A DNA stretch of 64,000 nucleotides. Origin: CAZWCE01 sp964632505 (GTDB lineage Bacteria; Planctomycetota; Planctomycetia; Pirellulales; Thermoguttaceae). The DNA lies in the NCBI GenBank assembly GCA_964632505.1, contig CAZWCE010000006.1, positions 1 to 64,000 on the forward strand. Direction: 5' to 3'. The notes below the pieces were generated by a model, which saw nothing but the letters and a program-made list of their open reading frames with translations, was not told the DNA's origin and made no database searches. Of the stretch, positions 26,901 through 34,898 are shown in pieces; within the stretch, counting starts at the first letter, position 1; the number at the start of each line of letters is the position of its first letter. The translations under genes and the position numbers were made by a program.

Positions 26901-26971
26901 ATCGGGTCGTGTTCGAGATCGCCCCCCACCAGCGGATGTTTCTCACCGTTCTGTTCGCCTCATCGAAATGA
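23936..26971 (+). CDS. Divergent GH38-like glycoside hydrolase family protein
   Basis: About 1011 residues. The N-terminal half resembles the alpha/beta barrel of family 38 alpha-mannosidases, with LPGLLKSVGYENAFHF, then KIQWKGTDGTSIDALVRFP and VVFARYPGTKSCWLDDLRR. The C-terminal half has the beta-sandwich of the same family, with IRNDFFEVNIDPATGAVRSL at about 650-669, a block that marks the middle/C-terminal GH38 domain. I could not find the family's early HxD metal motif or the nucleophile DxFG context, so activity may be changed or lost. Two acidic or Pro/Lys-rich linkers are present. There is no clear signal peptide. An upstream GTG at 23894 is in frame, but the ATG at 23936 was preferred; neither has a strong ribosome binding site. 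The cytidylate kinase gene follows after 10 bp. Confidence 0.65.
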   Translation: MQRPPEEAEQILAGWSALFHPALISHYEQIGAWDRVYHPTSEKNLPLVIIPPCVELDLNRSWLSEVEANGTLLLRDYQDRESLVGEILEKTGLADHPFDDDLVADFLALGTGYLLVELLTRQLRYMSTLDETQFETYLKDAVRHARQGNRKESDEAVGRGFDLITEAREYFYPVESYFLELLLLAPPTLGEKLRRDLDQCEQLSLLLSPECLLEIKNRHPETLASLKKAVAEKRAEIVGCERHLWPQTTLSVDTLDQLLLEGRSVYEETLDGYLPQTYGRPEKGLSPVLPGLLKSVGYENAFHFTPDGWHRGSGSQSKIQWKGTDGTSIDALVRFPIDATDPSAYLELPETLGNAMDMDHAATVVFARYPGTKSCWLDDLRRMDRHSPALGKFHGLEEFFSSTRYSGMTKSFGYDSYRLNPLNPLVEKGEVPPVETWRRYQMAQCRLLLSHASRTLLQLVSGKFSPDSGVEESAVGREIEEAEGAWQGWIHHCETLLFEASPAERSNDREARCPAAEKEVTETTRLFHQTITGMNADPVEVKDELGFFVMNPWSFESHVYLDADALPRLPRVEGNVRLAREEDGRKEVLLKVPPLGYAWVGPAPPDSPSESKPKPSVAEKVVSLFRKKSGQPPPKLIERDEEGDYRIRNDFFEVNIDPATGAVRSLLTYRHRGSRLAQQIAFRLPEYERRADPRSEEDPNFGYSIMTADRFEIEQNGPLTGILRIEGRLLLPEGEPAARFVDRLIVRRGSRRVEHRLTLSPDVEPGEKPWDSYFCLRTAWSDATVDFHASLNSGTYPVDGHLLFAPLFVDMRTETEATTLLAAGLPFHRRFGLRRLDTILIPRGETTETFRLATAIDLPRPMTSALEFLAPLQPLGEPVPTPPVPAAWLFHLNSRNLQILDWKLLDEIPPRVFPDPQEEPSDVEETPEESQRGSASVEEVAESGGVMIKLIETEGKRATTGLQCFLPISRAWSTPREGKPPKELEVEGDRVVFEIAPHQRMFLTVLFASSK

Positions 26972-26981
26972 AGGTCGCCTC

Positions 26982-27635
26982 ATGATCGTCACCATCGACG
27001 GCCCCGCGGGAGCGGGCAAAAGCACGGTCGCCAAGAGACTCGCCCGGCGATTGGGCTTCGAATATCTCGACACCGGGGCGATGTACCGCGCAGTGGCGCT
27101 GTTGGGTTTGCGGCACCAGGTCGATTGGAATCGCCCCGACTTGTTGCTGGAGCTTGCCGAGGGCAGCCTTCCCGATGCCCGCGCGGGACGCACCTATCTC
27201 GGCGAAGAAGAGGTGACCGATGCCGTTCGTTCCGAGCAAGTCACACAGCATACCCGCTTCGCGGCCGATCATCCCGGCGTGCGGCAACTGTTGGTCCGGC
27301 GGCAGCGGGAAATCAGTCGGGGTCGGGATATCGTGACCGAGGGGCGCGATCAAGGTTCTCTCGTCTTCCCACGGGCCGATTGTAAAATCTTTCTCACCGC
27401 CACCCCCCCTGAGCGGGCGCGTCGGCGACAGGGCGAAATCGAGAAACGGGGGGAGAGGGCCGACTATCAAAAGATCCTCGATCAGATTCGCCGTCGCGAC
27501 CAGCGCGACAGTCGGCGGGAGGTCGGCCCCCTGGTTATGCCGGAGGACGCGGTCGAGATGGTGACCGACGGAATGTCGATCGAAGAGGTGGTCGAACGGC
27601 TCGTGGAAATCGTCTCCCGTTGTCGCAAAGTCTGA
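26982..27635 (+). CDS. cmk: Cytidylate kinase
   Basis: 217 residues with the full pattern of (d)CMP kinase. The P-loop GPAGAGKST lies at residues 7-15, LDTGAMYRAVAL (about 32-43) binds CMP, and the block EGRDQGSLVFPRADCKIFL with RARRRQGE forms the lid region. The enzyme phosphorylates CMP and dCMP with ATP in the cytoplasm. In most relatives the third block reads GRDIGT; here GRDQGS is a mild variation. The gene starts 10 bp after the GH38-like gene and is probably cotranscribed. It is convergent with an exported protein gene. Confidence 0.95.
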   Translation: MIVTIDGPAGAGKSTVAKRLARRLGFEYLDTGAMYRAVALLGLRHQVDWNRPDLLLELAEGSLPDARAGRTYLGEEEVTDAVRSEQVTQHTRFAADHPGVRQLLVRRQREISRGRDIVTEGRDQGSLVFPRADCKIFLTATPPERARRRQGEIEKRGERADYQKILDQIRRRDQRDSRREVGPLVMPEDAVEMVTDGMSIEEVVERLVEIVSRCRKV

Positions 27636-27669
27636 ACACCTGAAAATGACGCTTTTCTGAAAATCGCAC

Positions 27670-27699
27670 AAAAAAACGGCGACCGCCGCGGCGGCCACC
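27670..27699 (-). terminator. Intrinsic terminator after the SPOR-like gene
   Basis: GGCGACCGCCG and CGGCGGCCACC form an 11-bp stem with two G-U pairs when read on the minus strand, followed by seven T residues. It lies 47 bp beyond the stop of the leftward exported protein gene. Because the stem centre is a perfect palindrome with hardly any loop, strength is uncertain. Confidence 0.65.
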
Positions 27700-27745
27700 G
27701 GATTTCGTTCTTCTGTATTTTTATACACTCAGGTTCGATCTGCGA

Positions 27746-28924
27746 CTACCAGAGCGATTTGATCGGCGACGGCTTCTGGGCCATGCCCACCCCGCTCTTC
27801 TTCCGAGGAACCACGATGATCCTCGGCGAAGCGTCGAACATGATGCCGACCAGCGATTTCGGCTTGAAGGCCCCGTCGGGCCGACCTTCGACCGGGCCGA
27901 CCTGTTCGGCTTTGAAGGTATTGAAGATGTTGGCGATCTCCGGGCGAAGTTCGGTCTTGCCGTCGGGTTGTTTCTGACCGATCGAGTTGAAGGAGCCCAC
28001 GGTCACGAGGCTCGCGTATCGATCGTGGAATTCATACGCCTCGTAACCCTTCTGACGCAGCGCTTTGGTGAGCTTCGTCGCCTTGATGCCCGCCTCGACC
28101 AGGGAACTCTTCTTCGCAATGTCCTGGATGTCCTCGTTCATCATTTCCTGAATATCGTCCTTCTTGGCCGCCACCTTGGAATATCCGGTAAAGAACGCCA
28201 CTTGGACGGTGTATTTCCCGGGGCACTTCAACAGGTTGTATTCGCTGTCCTTGTTCAGTTTCGCAACGAAATCGTCGACCACGCCTTCCTGATTGAAGTA
28301 ATCTTTCGGCAGAATCGGATTGGTGGTCGCGAACGCCTTTTCCAGCGGCCCGGCGTTGCCGTCATCGTCGGTCATGATCCGCCAAAACGCCAAATTTCGC
28401 GAGGTCTTTTTGTTCTTGTCCAGCTTCAAACATTCCGGATGGCTGTTTTTGATCTTCTCCAGCGCCTTTTGCAACGCAGGATCATCCACGGCGATGAAGT
28501 CGCCCACCAGCACGGCGTATTCCTTGTGCTCTCCCTCCTTGGCGTACTTGCGTTTGATCTTCCCCCCGAGTTCGTCGATCCCGCGCCCCGCATCGCCGAC
28601 TTTGTGGATGAATGTCTTGTGATAGAGATACGCCTTCAGTTTGTAACGCTTTCGAAGTTCCAGGACCAAAGCGTTCGCCTCTTGGCGAGCCGTGGGCCCG
28701 GAAAAGCTACAGGTCATGATCATCCAAGGGCCGCTGGTATCGGTAAGGAGATACTCCTTTCCTTCCTCCGCCTCGACGGTTTCACGCGAAAAAAGACGCT
28801 TCAGAGGATTTTGCGCCTCGGCCGGGCGGAGATCACGATGGATCGGAAAGCACGTCATTTGCACCGCCATCAGTGCCGATAGGGAAAGCATCGCCCAACG
28901 GAGTCGCTTATCAGCAATATTCAT
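27746..28924 (-). CDS. Exported protein with two SPOR-like repeats
   Basis: About 392 residues. A signal-like N-terminus (LRWAMLSLSALMAVQMTCF) precedes the mature part. Two regions have the beta-alpha-beta pattern of SPOR (sporulation-related) repeats. The first begins WMIMTCSFSGPTARQEANAL near residue 66. The second begins YTVQVAFFTGYSKVAAKKDD near residue 243 and ends LVTVGSFNSIGQKQ. SPOR domains bind denuded peptidoglycan glycan strands, so a periplasmic envelope role is possible. The similarity is recognised by pattern only. The start was chosen because AGGGAGGAACC stands just before it, although the frame is open 52 codons further up. An intrinsic terminator follows. No family name can be given with certainty. 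Confidence 0.65.
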   Translation of the reverse strand: MNIADKRLRWAMLSLSALMAVQMTCFPIHRDLRPAEAQNPLKRLFSRETVEAEEGKEYLLTDTSGPWMIMTCSFSGPTARQEANALVLELRKRYKLKAYLYHKTFIHKVGDAGRGIDELGGKIKRKYAKEGEHKEYAVLVGDFIAVDDPALQKALEKIKNSHPECLKLDKNKKTSRNLAFWRIMTDDDGNAGPLEKAFATTNPILPKDYFNQEGVVDDFVAKLNKDSEYNLLKCPGKYTVQVAFFTGYSKVAAKKDDIQEMMNEDIQDIAKKSSLVEAGIKATKLTKALRQKGYEAYEFHDRYASLVTVGSFNSIGQKQPDGKTELRPEIANIFNTFKAEQVGPVEGRPDGAFKPKSLVGIMFDASPRIIVVPRKKSGVGMAQKPSPIKSLW

Positions 28925-29166
28925 GGAATGGTTCCTCCCTGTTTTTTCTGAGTTGGGTAGGGACGACCGCCTCTCTCGGCCGGCGGCTCGTTTTTCAACG
29001 GGGTTGCCGGAAGCGTCCCACGAGATCGGCTTGGATGAAATCGGGAGGCAGATCGTAACAGAACCCTCGAAGCGACACAAGAGCGGTTTTTCCTCAGCAG
29101 GGCAGCTTCTGAAGGCATCGAAAAGAAACGGCCGAGGGTCGAGAAAGCCGTCGTCTGAAGAATGGT

Positions 29167-31047
29167 TTACGAGAGTATGGACGGCGAAGCCGGGCTCGAA
29201 GGGAGGATCGCTTCGAGGAAATGCAGGAAGAGATCACGCACGGAATCGGAAGGGGCTTCTCGCGCGATATGTCGAGCCCGATGGGCGTGCTTCTCCGCCA
29301 GTCGCAAGGAGTGATCGAAAACGCCCGCCTCTTGATAGAGCTCTCGGGCCCGCTCGAACATCGGCGACGTCCCGTCTCCAGGCTCGGTTTCGGACGAGGA
29401 TTCCAGAGACTCGGATTGCAACACGATCAACTCCTGCCGGGAGGTCGGGGAGAGCTTTTCCAGCGCCAGTGCCCATAACACCGTGGGGCGACCGGCGAGG
29501 AGATCGCCTCCGATTTGCTTTTTGTTGGCGGCGTCGAAGGACCAATCCTCCAAATCGTTGTGGATCTGGTAGGCGATGCCCAAATGCCGCGCGAACGAGG
29601 CCAGTTCCTTTTCGGGGAGCATATGGGAAATCGCCTCGGAGTTTCCCGTATCGGTCCCCAGACGCAGTCCGGCATAGAGGGCCGCTTCGAAGGCGGGCGA
29701 CGTCTTCAAGGCGTAAATCTTCAGGGCCTCGAGCGTGGTGATCTGCTTGTCTTCTTGGCCTCGCCAGGCCAACTCGGCGCCTTGTCCTTCACACAGTCGC
29801 GTATGAGCCCGAGCGAGATGATCCAAGATGTCGGCAACCTTTTCGGTTCCCACTTCTTCTTTCCGCTGCTGCACGATCAAGCGGTATCCCAATCCGATCA
29901 GATAGTCTCCCACGTTGATCGCCGTGGGGACGCCGTGCATCCGATGCAGCGTCTTGTGACCATAACGGTAGGCATCGTCGTCTTCAATGTCGTCGTGGAC
30001 AAGCGAGGCCTTGTGGAACAGTTCGATCGCCATCGCGACCCTTTGGACACCGACGGGAATGTCCTCCGCCTCGAATGAAGCCGGCGGCTTTGGCGACGTT
30101 TTTCGCAGGGCGTCATAGGCGGCCAGGGTGATGTATGGCCGGAGAAACTTCCCCCCACGAGTCAAGAAATCGTAGGCCAGGTCCTCGGTCACCGCGATCG
30201 GGTCGAGCGGCACCGAACGGTGCCCGCCACTCTTTTCGCCTACCGGTTCGGAAGCCGTCCGCTTACGGGGCAGCAACATCTCGACCTTTCCGGGCTGGAA
30301 CATCGATGCGGCGAACCGGACCAGTTGAATCCTCCTGGAAGGGCGATTCACTTCCGGTCGGTACGGCGTGTCGATCATCTCCTCGACCCAATCCAGGTCG
30401 GTCTTCGTATTGCGACACGTGGAAGCGAAAAGGGGAACCGCCATGGCCGGCATTCCAAGCCACTGGAGTTTATCGAACGCTTTTTCCAGCGAAAGCAGGC
30501 ACCCCACCCCCAAAACCGCGTCCGCCTGACCGCTGAGGATCAATTGCATGACCACCGGCGATCCCTCCGCGATGATCACCCGGTAGCCCTTCTCCCGGGC
30601 GGCGGCCCGGAGTTTGGTCAACACGCACCGACCGCAATCCTCGCAAAGCAGGCCGGTGGCATCGTATTTCGCGGGACATTTCGTCGCATCCCGCAAACAG
30701 TGAGGCAAAAGCAGCAGTCGCTTCGAATAGGGAACCGATTGGACCTGTTTCCGCCACGCTTCACTTCCCAGAATCACCATGGTCCAGCCGACGTAGTCTT
30801 CCGGTAATCCGCATTGTTCGAGCAAGGTGTTTGCCTGCCGCCGCAGGGTCGAGTGAGTGAACGTTTCAGATTTGGCGAGATCTTCCGCCCATGTTCGAGC
30901 CAGTTGCCGAATCTTATCCCGATGTTCGAAGAGGGGGGGGACGTTCTTATACTGATCGTTCTCGGGCTGCCCAGCCGGAAGCATGGCGGCGTCGGGTTCA
31001 GGATGGGGAGAGGATGGAAGCGTCAAAGGTGGTGTTCCTGTGGCCAA
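29167..31047 (-). CDS. DUF116-polyprenyl synthase fusion protein
   Basis: 626 residues in two parts. Residues about 60-245 match DUF116: LLLLPHCLRDATKCPAKYDA then LLCEDCGRCVLTKL and ADAVLGVGCL, with Cys117, 124, 135, 138, 141 and 183 suggesting a metal centre. Residues about 285-610 are a trans-isoprenyl diphosphate synthase: GGKFLRPYITLAAYDA, the first Asp-rich motif DDIED at 352-356 and the second NDLED at 497-501. The first Asp of the second motif is Asn, a tolerated variation. The enzyme would condense isopentenyl diphosphate with an allylic diphosphate; chain length cannot be read. The DUF116 half has no known function. A squalene-hopene-cyclase family gene lies upstream on the same strand across a 324-bp gap, implying a shared terpenoid route. 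Confidence 0.9.
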   Translation of the reverse strand: MATGTPPLTLPSSPHPEPDAAMLPAGQPENDQYKNVPPLFEHRDKIRQLARTWAEDLAKSETFTHSTLRRQANTLLEQCGLPEDYVGWTMVILGSEAWRKQVQSVPYSKRLLLLPHCLRDATKCPAKYDATGLLCEDCGRCVLTKLRAAAREKGYRVIIAEGSPVVMQLILSGQADAVLGVGCLLSLEKAFDKLQWLGMPAMAVPLFASTCRNTKTDLDWVEEMIDTPYRPEVNRPSRRIQLVRFAASMFQPGKVEMLLPRKRTASEPVGEKSGGHRSVPLDPIAVTEDLAYDFLTRGGKFLRPYITLAAYDALRKTSPKPPASFEAEDIPVGVQRVAMAIELFHKASLVHDDIEDDDAYRYGHKTLHRMHGVPTAINVGDYLIGLGYRLIVQQRKEEVGTEKVADILDHLARAHTRLCEGQGAELAWRGQEDKQITTLEALKIYALKTSPAFEAALYAGLRLGTDTGNSEAISHMLPEKELASFARHLGIAYQIHNDLEDWSFDAANKKQIGGDLLAGRPTVLWALALEKLSPTSRQELIVLQSESLESSSETEPGDGTSPMFERARELYQEAGVFDHSLRLAEKHAHRARHIAREAPSDSVRDLFLHFLEAILPSSPASPSILS

Positions 31048-31371
31048 TCAAGAATCAAAGCGGAAAGCATCAAATGCAAAGCAACAAAAGGATGAGCAGG
31101 CAACGGGTCACGAGCTCAACGATCGGTTGTCGGCCATCCCTCTTATGAGGTGGGATTCCGGCGAGGCAATGGCATGATCGGAAAAAGCATCGAAACTCCC
31201 GCTCCACCATCGATGGGATAGGGATCTTTGCAGGACTCATCTCTTTTCATTATTGCAAGGACGGGAGGGTTTTTTCAACCTCTGGGGGAAAAACCGAGTC
31301 CAAAAATGGGGGGAACATGAAAAAAGCGAAAGAATCATTCCGGAGCGTTCGAGAACACGCTGAGAAATACT
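31048..31371. other. Intergenic gap in the terpenoid locus
   Basis: 324 bp between the cyclase stop and the DUF116-prenyl synthase start, both leftward. No gene is supported. The part at 31060-31130 is A-rich on the plus strand, so T-rich on the coding strand, and may hold a promoter for the synthase, but no pair of boxes was assigned. Confidence 0.5.
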
Positions 31372-33420
31372 CTACCCGGCGTACATTCGCTCCCAGGCCC
31401 GACTCAACGCCGCATGGCTGAAGATGACGGGATATAAGTCTTCGTAATACCACAGTTTAGCGAAGTAGAAACCGATGGGGCTCGGTTCGGTCCATTTTCC
31501 CGATTCCACCTGTTCGATCAGCCAATGGAGCCCCTTTTCGTAGTGAATCAGGAGCGTCTGCAAGTCCTCGCCCAAATCTTCTTGTCCCCCGTTTCCCCCC
31601 ACAAATCCGGCGACGGCCTCCAGCACGACGGCCGTTTCCTCGATACTCGATTCTCTCTCCGGATTTTGTTCATTCCTTCCATTTTCTCCATCTTTCCATT
31701 TCAGCTCGCGGGACCCCCACCCTCCGTCCGCATTTTGGCTTTTCACGAGCCATTGGAGCGCTTTTCCTACAATCGCCGGCATGTCGGAAGTGTTGTAACT
31801 CTTTCGGTCATAGAGAGTAAAGTCGCGATAAGCAAGCAAAACCCGAGCGGTGCCGTAGATCGGATTTTCTTCGAGAGGGTGATACTGATTGCCAAACCAG
31901 AGAGGGGCCCAGCTTCCCCCCGTTTTTTGCGTGCTTCTGAGAAATCGGAATCCTGAAGGAATGGCGGTATTGATGATCCGAACGAGGGGGACGATCGTTG
32001 CGATTTCATCCTTATATTGGGGGGTTGTTTTGTGTTCGACGATTCGATTTCCGAGGATGCGCTTCCAGACCATTAAGGCTCTCAGGGCATGGGCGGTCAA
32101 GTCGACACTGCTTCGGTCGAACGGCATTTTCCCCCAGCCTTTGCAGAACGTCGGCCAACCGCCGTTGCGGTTTTGCAAATCGACCAGCCACTGAATGCCC
32201 GAGGTCACCGCCTGAAGAATCTTTTTCCGGGTCTCCTCCTTGAAAAAGGGATACATCTTTGCCAGGGCCAAAAGTGCCCCCGGGGTGTCGTCGGCGTCGG
32301 GGACGGCCCCCGAAAGATTCGTCCACCCCCACCCTCCGGGGGCGGCGTCGGTGAAAGGGTGTCGCTTTCGGTGCTGACAGCCGAGAAGCCAATCGAGGAG
32401 AACCTTGTCGCCATAAACCTTTTTTGTGTATGAGCTTATGGATTCATCAGCCGTCTCTTGCTCCGTTGCGAGCGCCGGCAGGGCGTTGACGGCCAGCGTG
32501 GTGGCCCAGGTCGCCAGATTGGTATCGATGGGCCAGCAGCCCGCTTCACCGGAAGGGGCTTCCCGAAAGGAATCCAGCAGAAATCGCAGCCCCTGTTGGA
32601 CTACGGGGTGACTCTCCCGACCAAACGAGGCCAGACTCATCACCACGAAGGCGGTCAGGGGGGTGGCTTCCAGGTAGCCGCCGCTTTCCGGCTGCATCGC
32701 CTCGAGCTTTTTCAAAGTGGAATGGCAACTCCACTGACGCCAAATCCGCATCAAGGGATTCAGCGGCGGGCGGTGGTGGAACCGGGCCTGCCCGATCGCT
32801 ACCAACGCGGGAATCGCGTAGCTGACGACCGGCATTTGCAGGAAGCGAAAGAGGGAATGCGGGAACGCCGCCAATTCAAACGGCAGGGGGGCAACCTCTT
32901 TCCAGGGAACCAGTCCCGCCAGAGCCGCGTTGGTGAGAATCGGCACCGCGAACGTCTTGTCGTTGCCGTACCGGGCACGCAACCCCCGGATTCCGCCGTG
33001 CTGGTCGAGATACTCTTGGGCTCGCCGGTTCGCCGAGGAGTGATCCTCAGCCACTCCCGCCAGATGCCACGCCGATTGCACCAACATAGTGGTCGAGATA
33101 TTGGAAAGGCTCTTGTCGGTGTCGCCCCAACCGCCGTCGGGGTTCTGCTGCGCTGCCAGCCACGCGAGGCCCTTCTCGATCGGTTCCGTGACCGCTTCCG
33201 GCGGGATGACATCCCGAACCTCCTCCGGAGAAGTGTTTCGGACGATTTGGACGGCGTCGTGATAGACCGACAACGCACTGATCGCCGTGGCCGTGGAAAG
33301 CGCGGAATCGGAGAGGCGTCCCACCCAATGCCCGTCGTCGGTACGCTGGCCCATCAGCACTTCGTTCGTTTGAGCGATGGCTTTCTGGAGCCGCTCGGGA
33401 TCGCGGAAGATTTCATGCAT
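31372..33420 (-). CDS. Squalene-hopene cyclase family protein
   Basis: 682 residues, close to the usual length of squalene-hopene cyclases. The protonating Asp motif is DADDT at 375-379 (usual DXDD). Several QW-type repeats are visible: QQNPDGGWGDTDKS near 91-104, NRNGGWPTF, GGSWAPLW and SQNADGGWGS. The alpha-alpha barrel pattern runs through the whole protein. The start has GHWVGRLSDSALSTATA, replacing the classic GHWVFELEADAT of hopanoid enzymes, so the branch is not the standard hopanoid one. A class II cyclisation of squalene or another long polyprene at the membrane is expected. It is divergent from a radical SAM enzyme and upstream of a prenyl synthase fusion. Substrate and product are unknown. 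Confidence 0.88.
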   Translation of the reverse strand: MHEIFRDPERLQKAIAQTNEVLMGQRTDDGHWVGRLSDSALSTATAISALSVYHDAVQIVRNTSPEEVRDVIPPEAVTEPIEKGLAWLAAQQNPDGGWGDTDKSLSNISTTMLVQSAWHLAGVAEDHSSANRRAQEYLDQHGGIRGLRARYGNDKTFAVPILTNAALAGLVPWKEVAPLPFELAAFPHSLFRFLQMPVVSYAIPALVAIGQARFHHRPPLNPLMRIWRQWSCHSTLKKLEAMQPESGGYLEATPLTAFVVMSLASFGRESHPVVQQGLRFLLDSFREAPSGEAGCWPIDTNLATWATTLAVNALPALATEQETADESISSYTKKVYGDKVLLDWLLGCQHRKRHPFTDAAPGGWGWTNLSGAVPDADDTPGALLALAKMYPFFKEETRKKILQAVTSGIQWLVDLQNRNGGWPTFCKGWGKMPFDRSSVDLTAHALRALMVWKRILGNRIVEHKTTPQYKDEIATIVPLVRIINTAIPSGFRFLRSTQKTGGSWAPLWFGNQYHPLEENPIYGTARVLLAYRDFTLYDRKSYNTSDMPAIVGKALQWLVKSQNADGGWGSRELKWKDGENGRNEQNPERESSIEETAVVLEAVAGFVGGNGGQEDLGEDLQTLLIHYEKGLHWLIEQVESGKWTEPSPIGFYFAKLWYYEDLYPVIFSHAALSRAWERMYAG

Positions 33421-33673
33421 ATCGAAGGCCGGAGGAAGAGTGAGGGGAATGGTCGGTTTGTCGGCATTTCCCTTGCCGAGGTTTTGCGACTATAATGGAG
33501 AAAACTTCCTTCCTCGCTCCATTTTCCGGGAAGGATCCTCCATTGTACGCGATGCGGGTCGTTTCGGAAACCTTTTGCCGGTCTCCCTTTCGAAAAATGC
33601 CGAGGTTTCCACCCGGAAAAGGAATCGCGAAAGGTTCCTTCCCCGTCGATCTTCTGCCGATGGAGAACCCTCC

Positions 33674-34882
33674 ATGATTCAGGAATCCTTGATGCTCTCC
33701 CGCCTGGGCTTTCGCCTGTTGACCCAGGTCCATCCCCGACTGGCTTGGAAGGCCGCGACGCTCTGGGCGTGGAAAGGTCGTCGCGCCTTGGCGGCTCATC
33801 GAAAGCGTGTCGCCAGGGACGAGCTTTTCCCACCGTTTCTGTTTTTCGCTTTGACCAATGCCTGCAATCTGCGCTGTCGGGGATGTTGGATCGAAAGCCA
33901 AGGAACGCCCGATACGATTCCCTCGGAGCAGATCGAGCGCGCGGTCACCGTTGCCGCCGAGCATAAGTCCTATTTTCATACGTTGCTCGGCGGCGAGCCT
34001 TTCCTGTATCCTGAACTTTGGGAGATCATTGAGCGTCACCCGGAGTGCTATTTCCAGATCATCACCAACGGCCAGTTTCTCAGCGAGGAAGTGGTGGAGC
34101 GGATCCGCAAACTGGGAAACGTCACTCCGCTGATCAGTATCGACGGCCTGCAAGCCCGAAACGATGCCCGACGGGGAGAAGGGACGTACGCCGAGGCGAT
34201 CGACGGATGCCGAAGGTTGCGGGCTCGCAAAGTCCTTTACGGGGTGGCCACCGTCGTCACCGGCGAGAACATGGAGGAAGTGGTGGAGGAATCGTTCGTC
34301 GAGCGGTTCATCGACCTTGGGGCGACGTACCTCTGGTTCTACGCTTTCCGGCCGGTTGGTTCCGACCCTGCTCCCGAGTTATGCGTCGGCCGCGAGAAGA
34401 TGCTCGCCTTCCGGCGTCGGCTGCTGGAGCTTCGCAAGAAGATGCCGATCATCCTGATCGATACCTACTGGGACGCCGACGGCGTGGCCGCCTGTCCCGC
34501 TTCGAAAGGGCTGGGATTCCATATAGGTCCGACCGGTGGGGTGGAACCGTGTCCTCCGCTCTCGTTCGCCCGGGAGTTTCTCGGCGACCATCAAGGCGAT
34601 CTCTTCCGGTCGATCAACGAAAGCCGGCTTCTGCGCGACTTTCAGGAGTTCGTCCGGGAGCGGACCAAGGGGTGCGTCATCCTCGAAAATCCTCACGAAT
34701 TGGCCGAGTTCTTTCGGCGTCACGAGGCGACGGACACCAGCGGCCGCGATCTGTTCGCCGAACTCGAGGCCTCCACCCCGCGGACCAGCCATCATTTGCC
34801 GGGCGAAGAAATGCCGGAAAACACTTTGTTCTATCGATTCTTGAAGCGAAATCTTTTCTTCGGCATGGGAGCCTACGCCTGA
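33674..34882 (+). CDS. Radical SAM protein
   Basis: 402 residues. The iron-sulfur motif CNLRCRGC (Cys64, Cys68, Cys71) and the SAM-binding LLGGEPFLYPE are unmistakable. Further conserved strands are FQIITNGQFLS and PLISIDGLQARND. A cysteine-containing C-terminal part (AACPASKGLGFHI, VEPCPP) hints at an additional SPASM-like cluster or a substrate site. The protein should generate the 5'-deoxyadenosyl radical; substrate is unknown. It does not carry the opening block of the hopanoid enzyme HpnH. The frame is open from 33377, but the ATG at 33674 has TGGAG just upstream. A perfect TATAAT at 33491-33496 with only a weak -35 region may be its promoter. It is divergent from the cyclase gene, so a role in modifying the terpenoid is plausible but unproven. 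Confidence 0.88.
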   Translation: MIQESLMLSRLGFRLLTQVHPRLAWKAATLWAWKGRRALAAHRKRVARDELFPPFLFFALTNACNLRCRGCWIESQGTPDTIPSEQIERAVTVAAEHKSYFHTLLGGEPFLYPELWEIIERHPECYFQIITNGQFLSEEVVERIRKLGNVTPLISIDGLQARNDARRGEGTYAEAIDGCRRLRARKVLYGVATVVTGENMEEVVEESFVERFIDLGATYLWFYAFRPVGSDPAPELCVGREKMLAFRRRLLELRKKMPIILIDTYWDADGVAACPASKGLGFHIGPTGGVEPCPPLSFAREFLGDHQGDLFRSINESRLLRDFQEFVRERTKGCVILENPHELAEFFRRHEATDTSGRDLFAELEASTPRTSHHLPGEEMPENTLFYRFLKRNLFFGMGAYA

Positions 34883-34898
34883 GGCATTCCGGCGGTGA

